A DNA stretch of 64,000 nt, taken from positions 102,609 to 166,608 of the forward strand of contig CAVXBV010000017.1 in assembly GCA_963760125.1 (NCBI GenBank), written 5' to 3'. The stretch comes from RYN-111 sp963760125. GTDB lineage: Bacteria > Actinomycetota > Actinomycetes > Mycobacteriales > SCTD01. A program made the translations under genes and the position numbers. The notes beneath the pieces are model-generated. The model saw only the letters and a list, made by a program, of their open reading frames with translations, had not been told where the DNA came from and ran no database searches. This document shows, piece by piece, positions 49,673 through 64,000 of this stretch; position 1 is the stretch's first letter; each line of letters opens with the position of its first letter.

Positions 49673-51021
49673 TCACTCGGCAGACCAAGCTGCAGCTGCT
49701 CGTCTTCGCGATCGTCGCGCTGCTCGGGGTCACCTACGCCGGAGGCAAGTACGCCGGACTGGGTCGCCTTGTCCCGGGCTACGACCAGGGCTACCTCGTC
49801 AAGGCGGAGTTCGTCGACTCCGGCGGCATCTTCAAGGGCGCCGAGGTCACGCAGCGCGGCGTGCCCATCGGCAAGGTCGAGGACCTCAACCTCAGCCCGA
49901 CGGGCGTCGTCGCCAGCCTGCGCCTGCGGCCAGGGACCACGGTGTCGACGCCGGTCAAGGCGTTCGTGGGCAACCGCTCCGCCGTCGGGGAGCAGTACAT
50001 CGACTTGCAGCCGCAGAGCGACGGAGGTGCGGCGCTCACCGGGGGCGACAGCATCCCGCAGAGCATGACGGGCATCCCGATCCAGCCGACGCAGCTGCTC
50101 GTGAACCTTGACAAGCTGGTGCGCAGCATCGACACGGACGACGTCACCGTCACCCTCAACGAGCTGGGCAAGGCCTTCGACGGTGCGGGGGACTCCCTGC
50201 AGGTGCTCATCGACGCCGGCGACCAGCTCACCGCTGCGGCGACCGCCAACCTGCCGCAGACCCTCGCCCTCATCCGGGACAGCAAGCCCGTGCTCGACAC
50301 CCAGCGCGACGTGGCGGGCAGCTTCCAGTCCTACAACACCTCGCTGGCGCAGCTGACCGCTCAGCTGCGCAAGAGCGACCCGGACTTCCGGGCCCTGTTC
50401 AAGAACGGCACCGACAGCGCCCGCACTGTCACCTCGCTGCTGGAGGCCAACCGCGCGAACCTGCCAGTGCTGCTCGACAACCTGGTCTTCGCCGCCCAGG
50501 TGCAGAAGGTCCGCATCCCCGCGCTGCGGCAGATCCTGGTCACCTACCCCAACGTCGTCGCCGGCGGCTTCACGGTGACGCCGGGGGACGGCACGGCGCA
50601 CTTCGGCTTCGTCGACAACAGCGCGGCGCCGCCCTGCCCGAGCAGCGACCCCGGCTACGCGCCCACCAAGAAGCGCGACCCCAGCGACGTCACGCCCCGG
50701 CAGTCCCGGCTCACGGCCTACTGCTCGCAGCGCAGCCCGAGCCCGACCGACGTCCGAGGTGCGGCCAACGCCCCTCGGGCTGAGGGGCTCCCGCCGTACC
50801 CCCAGGACCAGAACGCGCCCGCCAACAAGGCCTCCCTGTTCGGCGGTCTCACCGGCACGGACGGCTACTCCACCGGCCTCGCGGACTACAACCCCACGAC
50901 CGGGAGCGCGATCTCCGCCAAGGGCGAGCAGTTCAGCATCGGCTCCGGGATGGGGCTCAAGGCCCTGTTCGGGGCGAGCTCGTGGCAGTGGCTGCTCATG
51001 GACCCGCTGCGTACCTCGTGA
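49669..51021 (+). CDS. mceF: MCE family protein MceF
   Basis: A 450-residue MCE protein, the last of the six. It has an N-terminal anchor helix (LQLLVFAIVALLGVTYAGG), an MCE domain with FVDSGGIFKGAEVTQRGVPI and FVGNRSAVGEQYIDL, a helical stretch, and a long Gly/Ser/Pro-rich C-terminal tail. Its stop overlaps the GTG of the next gene. Confidence 0.92.
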   Translation: MITRQTKLQLLVFAIVALLGVTYAGGKYAGLGRLVPGYDQGYLVKAEFVDSGGIFKGAEVTQRGVPIGKVEDLNLSPTGVVASLRLRPGTTVSTPVKAFVGNRSAVGEQYIDLQPQSDGGAALTGGDSIPQSMTGIPIQPTQLLVNLDKLVRSIDTDDVTVTLNELGKAFDGAGDSLQVLIDAGDQLTAAATANLPQTLALIRDSKPVLDTQRDVAGSFQSYNTSLAQLTAQLRKSDPDFRALFKNGTDSARTVTSLLEANRANLPVLLDNLVFAAQVQKVRIPALRQILVTYPNVVAGGFTVTPGDGTAHFGFVDNSAAPPCPSSDPGYAPTKKRDPSDVTPRQSRLTAYCSQRSPSPTDVRGAANAPRAEGLPPYPQDQNAPANKASLFGGLTGTDGYSTGLADYNPTTGSAISAKGEQFSIGSGMGLKALFGASSWQWLLMDPLRTS

Positions 51022-51545
51022 CCGTCACCTCACCCGAGGAGACCGTGCCTGCCCGATCGCGCAGCCGGCTGCTCGTCGTCCTCAGCGCACTGTGCGTGCT
51101 GCTGGTGCTCGCCGTCCTCGTGCTCGCGCTGGTCGTCCGGTCGCACCGCGCCACCCGGTCCGATGCCGCCACGGCGCGCGAGAACGCCCTCGCCGCCGGA
51201 CGTCAGGCGATCCTCAACCTCGACGCGCTGAGCGCCACGACCATCGACAAGGACCTCGCCCGGGTGGTCGCCGGCGCCACCGGGACGTTCAAGGACCAGT
51301 TCGTCAAGGCCCAGGGCGACCTCAAGAGCCTCGTGGTCGCCGGCAAGACCGAGTCCAAGGGGACGATCCTGTCGGCAGGGGTCGTCCGCTCCGACCTCGA
51401 CACCGCCACCGTGCTCGTCGCGGTGGACCGGCTCGTCAAGGACACCGCGCATCCCGAGGGCGTCACCGCGCGCGACCGCTGGAGGCTCGACCTCGAACGG
51501 CACGACGGGCGCTGGCTCGTCGCGACCCTGGACGCGGTGGCCTGA
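51018..51545 (+). CDS. Mce-associated membrane protein 1
   Basis: A 175-residue protein with one membrane helix near residues 18-43 (LLVVLSALCVLLVLAVLVLA) and an outside domain with alpha/beta character ending in DRWRLDLERHDGRWLVATLD. This matches the layout of Mce-associated (Mas) proteins that follow mce operons. GTG start overlapping the mceF stop; a longer form starting at 50982 lies inside mceF. It may stabilise the Mce assembly; that is family knowledge, not shown here. Confidence 0.8.
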   Translation: MTVTSPEETVPARSRSRLLVVLSALCVLLVLAVLVLALVVRSHRATRSDAATARENALAAGRQAILNLDALSATTIDKDLARVVAGATGTFKDQFVKAQGDLKSLVVAGKTESKGTILSAGVVRSDLDTATVLVAVDRLVKDTAHPEGVTARDRWRLDLERHDGRWLVATLDAVA

Positions 51546-51546
51546 C

Positions 51547-52605
51547 ATGACCGACGGCCCGGACGACGAGAGCACCCACGAAGACGCGCCGGACACCGCC
51601 CCTTCGTCTGGGGCGGAGCAGGGGACGGCCCCCGTCCTCCCGCCTGTGCTGCCGCCCGTCGAGCCCCCTGCCGTGCCACCCGTCGCGCCGCCTGCCGCGT
51701 CCGCACCTCTCGGCTGGCCGGCGACGCCGCCGCCGTTCACGCGCACCGCGACCCCCGAGACCGAGTCCGACGACCCGCCACCCGCGGACGCCGTCGTCGC
51801 GGAGCCCTCCACCTCGCAGGTGCCCGCGGAGCTCCACGACCCCGCGGCGTCCGCTGGCCCCGCGGCGCCCGCTGACCCCGCGGCGTCCGCTGACCCCGCG
51901 GCGTCCGCCGTTCCTGAGGTGCCCGCCGTTCCCGAGGCGCCCGAGGAGCCTGCCGCGCCCGCGGACTCGGCGATGCCCGCCGCGCCTGAGGTGCCTGATG
52001 GGCCTGACGTGCTTGATGGGGCTGAGGTGCCTGCCGCGCCCGAGGTGCAGAGCGACGCCGAGGACGCTCAGGAGGACGCTCTGGAGGACGCTCAGGAGGA
52101 CGCTCACGGGGACGCGCGCTCGCGGTCGGTGCTGCTGCCGGTGCTGGTTGCCCTCGCTGTCGTGCTGGCCGGTCTCACCGGCTACCTGGGCTGGACGGCC
52201 CAGCAGACGGCCGGACCGGCCCCCGTCGAGGCCAGCCGCACGCAGGCGCTGACAGCTGCGCGCGAGGCAGCCCGGCTGGTCTTCAGCTACGACTACCGGC
52301 AGCTCGACAAGGACTTCGCCGCCGGCAAGGCCGTGACGACGGGGGAGTTCGCCAAGGAGTACGCGCGGACCACGGCCAAGCTCGTGGACGACGTCGCTCC
52401 CCGGTACAAGGCCGTGGTGAGCGCCGACGTCAGCGAGGCGAGCGTCGTCCGCGCGTCCGAGAGCACCGTGGTGTGCCTGGTCTTCGTGAACCAGTCCTCG
52501 ACCAGCTCGCTCATGCCGCAGCCCAAGGTCACGCAGAGCCGCCTCGAGATGACGCTCACCCGCACCGGTGGCCGGTGGCTCGTGTCGTCCATCGACGCCC
52601 TGTAG
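51547..52605 (+). CDS. Mce-associated membrane protein 2 with long disordered cytoplasmic region
   Basis: A 352-residue protein. Residues 1-190 are Pro/Ala/Glu/Asp-rich and repetitive, so probably disordered and cytoplasmic. One membrane helix follows (about residues 194-216, LLPVLVALAVVLAGLTGYLG), then a ~130-residue outside domain ending RTGGRWLVSSIDAL, parallel to the ending of the preceding protein. The two genes therefore look like diverged duplicates of one Mas-type family. One base separates them. Confidence 0.8.
   Translation: MTDGPDDESTHEDAPDTAPSSGAEQGTAPVLPPVLPPVEPPAVPPVAPPAASAPLGWPATPPPFTRTATPETESDDPPPADAVVAEPSTSQVPAELHDPAASAGPAAPADPAASADPAASAVPEVPAVPEAPEEPAAPADSAMPAAPEVPDGPDVLDGAEVPAAPEVQSDAEDAQEDALEDAQEDAHGDARSRSVLLPVLVALAVVLAGLTGYLGWTAQQTAGPAPVEASRTQALTAAREAARLVFSYDYRQLDKDFAAGKAVTTGEFAKEYARTTAKLVDDVAPRYKAVVSADVSEASVVRASESTVVCLVFVNQSSTSSLMPQPKVTQSRLEMTLTRTGGRWLVSSIDAL
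51841..52107 (+). repeat. Short tandem repeats in the second Mce-associated gene
   Basis: An 18-bp unit close to CCCGCGGCGTCCGCTGAC is repeated about four times at 51841-51910, giving Pro-Ala-Ala-Ser-Ala-Asp units. A 12-bp unit close to GAGGACGCTCAG is repeated four times at 52060-52107, giving EDAQ/EDAL units. Confidence 0.85.
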
Positions 52606-52737
52606 CCGCCGTCGTCGGGGTCACCCGTCCGGCACAGGTCCACAACCCCCGACTGGGTGCTTGACGTCGCGGGCCCGCAAGCGCCACTCTGTCCGCAGGT
52701 CAGGCGGTGGTCGCGGGCACGTGAAGCGACCCCCGCC

Positions 52738-52766
52738 TCGACAGGGCGCCAGCATGGGCGTAGAGT
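52738..52766 (+). promoter_or_regulatory. rpoB promoter (sigma-70-like)
   Basis: TCGACA, a 17-bp spacer and TAGAGT form a good -35/-10 pair about 130 bp before rpoB. A second weaker candidate is TTGACG at 52661-52666 with CACTCT at 52685-52690. The gap 52606-52897 holds nothing else I can identify. Confidence 0.6.
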
Positions 52767-52897
52767 TCCCCGTTGCGCTGCCTCCTGTCATATACCTGCG
52801 CGGGCCCGATGCCTCCCGCAGCTGGACGATGTGCCTGCGCCGCTGAGATCAGATCGGTCGTCCGGGTCGCGCCGGACGCCCCCGGAAGGACCCACTC

Positions 52898-56329
<3,432 letters not shown>

Positions 56330-56426
56330 CAGCGACGGGTACGACGTCCGGCACGCGCCGGGCGCCGTACCCCCGCCTCTCGCTCCACCACCACAGACTT
56401 TCTAGCTAGCCAAGAGAGAAGGCACC

Positions 56427-60275
<3,849 letters not shown>

Positions 60276-60277
60276 TC

Positions 60278-60316
60278 CACGTCCTCCAGCACGTCCTCCA
60301 GCACGTCCTCCAGCAC
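60278..60316 (+). repeat. 12-bp tandem repeat just after rpoC
   Basis: CACGTCCTCCAG occurs three times in perfect tandem at 60278, 60290 and 60302, with a partial fourth (CAC), beginning two bases after the rpoC stop codon. It precedes the terminator hairpin and has no obvious coding role. Confidence 0.9.
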
Positions 60317-60323
60317 TGCCTGA

Positions 60324-60357
60324 CGAGGGCCGTCTCCCCCCGGGGAGGCGGCCCTCG
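60324..60357. terminator. Hairpin terminator between rpoC and the sulfotransferase gene
   Basis: CGAGGGCCGTCTCCCC and GGGGAGGCGGCCCTCG form a long GC-rich stem (one G-U pair) with a two-base centre. Lying between convergent genes, it can serve both strands. Confidence 0.8.
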
Positions 60358-60372
60358 CCGCGTGGGCGGCTA

Positions 60373-61194
60373 TCAGGTGAGAGACGGTCGCCAGCGAGGT
60401 GGGAGTCGCCTCCCGATCCGCTCCTCCAGCACGGTCAGGTCCGCGTCGAACAACGGGGCCCAACGGGCGTGCTCGTCGATCGGGAGGGCGGGAAGGACCC
60501 GACCCCGGGCGTTCCACACGTACGCCGCCCGTCGCGCCCGGCCAGCCTCCGGGGACTGCAGCGCGCGCTGAAGGCGCCGCGAGCGAGGCAGGCGCGTGGG
60601 GTTGACGGACGTGCGGCCCGGTGGTTCTCGCGCCTCGAGCCCCGCGAAGCGGCAGACCCCGGCATACGCAGCGACCGGATCGCTCGCGAGGTCGTCCGTG
60701 AGCAGGACGTGCCGTCGCTCCTGAGCCACGAGCGCGTCCCAGTGCGTGAGCTGAGCGCCGTACCGTCCCCTCCACAGGTAGCCGATGTCGAGCGCCTCAG
60801 GTCGACCGGCGATCTCCTGCGCGAGGGCCTGGGCCCAGGAGCGCCGCTCGAGGCCGAGCTGCACGAAGAACCAGTACTGCGACCAGGCTCGGGCGACGGG
60901 CTCGCGCAGAACGGCGACGAACCGGGCGTGGGGGAGCGCGTGCGCCATGCGCCCGGGCGCGTCGGGGTCTGACAGGTAGGTGGGCGTGGCCTCGACGACG
61001 CACCGATCGCCGGGGTCGCTCGGCAGCTGTTCGAGGTACCAGGGCAACCCGCGGTCGAAGCGGCGGTCGAAGAACTCCAGCTCCTTGACCGCGCTGAAGG
61101 CGACACCTGGATGGGTACGCAGCCAGTGCGTCAGGGTGGTCGTCCCTGCCTTGGGTGCCCCGATCACGACGAGATCGGGCAGACGGGCAGGCAA
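60373..61194 (-). CDS. Sulfotransferase (PAPS-dependent type)
   Basis: A 273-residue cytosolic sulfotransferase-fold protein. The 5'-phosphosulfate loop is IGAPKAGTTTL near the N-terminus, and the 3'-phosphate motif is RFVAVLREPVARAWSQYWFF. The C-terminus has the usual DLTVLEERIGRRLPPRW. The start is TTG with CCAGGAGG five bases upstream; no ATG or GTG is better placed. Acceptor unknown. It lies alone on the minus strand between the rpoBC and rpsL-rpsG-fusA blocks, a place where many actinobacteria have unrelated accessory genes. Confidence 0.85.
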   Translation of the reverse strand: MPARLPDLVVIGAPKAGTTTLTHWLRTHPGVAFSAVKELEFFDRRFDRGLPWYLEQLPSDPGDRCVVEATPTYLSDPDAPGRMAHALPHARFVAVLREPVARAWSQYWFFVQLGLERRSWAQALAQEIAGRPEALDIGYLWRGRYGAQLTHWDALVAQERRHVLLTDDLASDPVAAYAGVCRFAGLEAREPPGRTSVNPTRLPRSRRLQRALQSPEAGRARRAAYVWNARGRVLPALPIDEHARWAPLFDADLTVLEERIGRRLPPRWRPSLT

Positions 61195-61560
61195 GCGGGC
61201 CTCCTGGCAAGCGGTGGAAGGGCGGGACCGGCGTGTCGTGAGCGTGCGGGGACGTCACAGTGGCAGGCTCCCCGGCAGGGAGCAACGGCGACGGCCCGAT
61301 GTGACCGGGCTCTCGGGTGCCGTTCCTTTGACCCCCGTCCGGCGGACGGGTACTGTTCCCTCTTGTGCCTGGGGCGACCCAGGTTCTCCCGCGCGGCCTG
61401 AGTGCGCCTGCGAGACGGACGTTGATCTCGCACCACCCTCACAGCACCGAACGGGACCCCACCACCTGCGGCTGTTGGCTGCGGGCAGGACCGCAGTCAG
61501 GACGACACACCCGACCGCGTGGGGCGCAGCGAAACCCATGACTCACGAGCAGGAGATGCG
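61195..61560 (+). promoter_or_regulatory. Divergent gap and leader of the rpsL operon
   Basis: This 366-bp gap holds no gene I can support. It contains the rpsL promoter (61328-61356), then about 200 bases of untranslated leader. A small hairpin CCTGGG-GCGA-CCCAGG lies at 61368-61383, just after the predicted transcript start. The sulfotransferase ribosome site is at the left edge. Confidence 0.6.
61328..61356 (+). promoter_or_regulatory. rpsL operon promoter (sigma-70-like)
   Basis: TTGACC, a 17-bp spacer and TACTGT form the best -35/-10 match in the window. It lies about 205 bp before rpsL and points at the rpsL-rpsG-fusA genes. Confidence 0.75.
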
Positions 61561-61935
61561 TTGCCCACGATCAATCAGCTGGTCCGCAAGGGCCGGCAGG
61601 ACAAGGTCGACAAGTCCAAGACGCCCGCCCTCAAGGGCGGCCCTCAGCGTCGTGGTGTCTGCACTCGCGTCTACACGACCACCCCGAAGAAGCCGAACTC
61701 CGCGCTCCGGAAGGTCGCGCGCGTCCGGCTCACCAGCGGCATCGAGGTCACGGCCTACATCCCGGGTGTCGGTCACAACCTGCAGGAGCACTCCATCGTG
61801 CTCGTCCGAGGCGGTCGCGTGAAGGACCTCCCCGGTGTCCGCTACAAGATCATCCGCGGTTCGCTGGACACGCAGGGTGTCCGCAACCGCAAGCAGGCCC
61901 GCAGCAAGTACGGCGCCAAGAAGGAGAAGAGCTAA
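61561..61935 (+). CDS. rpsL: 30S ribosomal protein S12
   Basis: A 124-residue decoding-centre protein. The start is TTG (LPTINQLVRKGRQDKV) after AGGAGATGCG; an upstream in-frame ATG at 61519 adds non-conserved residues. RGVCTRVYTTTPKKPNSALR contains K43 and RGGRVKDLPGVRY contains K88, both wild type at the classical streptomycin-resistance positions. The stop overlaps rpsG as TAATG. Confidence 0.97.
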   Translation: MPTINQLVRKGRQDKVDKSKTPALKGGPQRRGVCTRVYTTTPKKPNSALRKVARVRLTSGIEVTAYIPGVGHNLQEHSIVLVRGGRVKDLPGVRYKIIRGSLDTQGVRNRKQARSKYGAKKEKS

Positions 61936-62405
61936 TGCCCCGCAAGGGTCCCGCGCCGAAGCACCCGGTCGTCACCGACCCGGTCTACGGCTCTCCGCTG
62001 GTCACCAGCCTCATCAACAAGGTGCTGATGAGCGGCAAGCGCTCCGTCGCCGAGCGCATCGTCTACGGCGCCCTCGAGGGCTGCCGCGACAAGAGCGGTG
62101 CCGACCCGGTCATCACGCTCAAGCGTGCGCTCGACAACGTGAAGCCCACCCTCGAGGTCAAGAGCCGCCGCGTCGGTGGCGCGACCTACCAGGTCCCGAT
62201 CGAGGTCAAGCCCGGTCGCGCGAACACCCTCGCGATGCGCTGGCTCATCCAGTACTCCCGTGCCCGCCGCGAGAAGACGATGACCGAGCGCCTCATGAAC
62301 GAGCTGCTCGACGCCAGCAACGGCCTCGGTGCCAGCGTCAAGCGCCGCGAGGACACCCACAAGATGGCCGAGTCCAACAAGGCGTTCGCGCACTACCGCT
62401 GGTAG
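61935..62405 (+). CDS. rpsG: 30S ribosomal protein S7
   Basis: A 156-residue head protein of the small subunit that nucleates 30S head assembly. MPRKGPAPKHPVVTDPVYGS, LINKVLMSGKRSVAERIVYG, RRVGGATYQVPIEVKPGR and ANKAFAHYRW-type C-terminus (SNKAFAHYRW) match the family. ATG shares a base with the rpsL stop. Confidence 0.98.
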   Translation: MPRKGPAPKHPVVTDPVYGSPLVTSLINKVLMSGKRSVAERIVYGALEGCRDKSGADPVITLKRALDNVKPTLEVKSRRVGGATYQVPIEVKPGRANTLAMRWLIQYSRARREKTMTERLMNELLDASNGLGASVKRREDTHKMAESNKAFAHYRW

Positions 62406-62474
62406 TCCCCGCGAACCCCCGGTTCCGCGCCACCTCCCCCCAGTACCTGACCCCAAGAAAGCAGAGACGAAGCA

Positions 62475-64000
<1,526 letters not shown>

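Overview
The window is very GC-rich, rich in GTG starts, and packed with stop/start overlaps (GTGA, ATGA). It carries classical actinobacterial gene neighbourhoods: tRNA-Thr/tRNA-Met/rpmG/hadAB/tRNA-Trp/secE/nusG/rplKA/rplJL, an MceG-type ATPase before rpoBC, and rpsL-rpsG-fusA. It is a chromosomal segment of an actinomycete that makes menaquinone by the classical route. The Mce cluster between rplL and rpoB suggests a non-mycobacterial lineage of the Frankiales/Geodermatophilales/Propionibacteriales kind; the genus cannot be fixed from sequence alone. No insertion sequence, prophage, CRISPR array or integrase was seen.

1-10.4 kb: menaquinone biosynthesis. menA, menE, menB and menF are on the minus strand; menC, menD and menG are on the plus strand. 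Interleaved are a DinB/pentapeptide protein, an MqnX/SsnA-like amidohydrolase and an unassigned membrane protein that runs off the left edge. menH is not present. 10.4-29.6 kb: a Rex-like operator precedes a geranylgeranyl-reductase-family gene, which leads directly into complete nuoA-N. After nuoN follow, with start/stop overlaps, a polyprenyl diphosphate synthase and a second, truncated set of complex I-like subunits (NuoB-, NuoC- and NuoI-like). Quinone tail synthesis, tail reduction and the main quinone reductase thus sit side by side. Five single-base frame breaks fall in 9.24-11.5 kb (amidohydrolase, menG, reductase) and none was found elsewhere, which points to local sequence error or fresh decay.

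29.6-40.9 kb: htpX, yajQ, three tRNAs, rpmG, hadA-hadB, an acyl-CoA ligase, a patatin-like hydrolase, an aspartate-type aminotransferase, tRNA-Trp, then the secE-nusG-rplK-rplA and rplJ-rplL translation/transcription blocks with hairpin terminators and a structured rplJ leader.

41-52.6 kb: a complete lipid-import Mce operon (mceG, two YrbE permeases, mceA-F, two Mce-associated proteins). It sits behind a strong rplL terminator and a perfect CRP-type palindrome (TGTGA-N6-TCACA). 52.6-64 kb: rpoB, rpoC, a minus-strand sulfotransferase, then rpsL-rpsG-fusA (fusA cut by the right edge), with good sigma-70-like promoters before rpoB and rpsL.

The most interesting leads are the Rex-like site controlling quinone/complex I genes, the orphan NuoB/C/I module, the Mce operon with its ATPase and CRP-type site inside the ribosomal/RNAP locus, and the histone-like basic tail on MceG.
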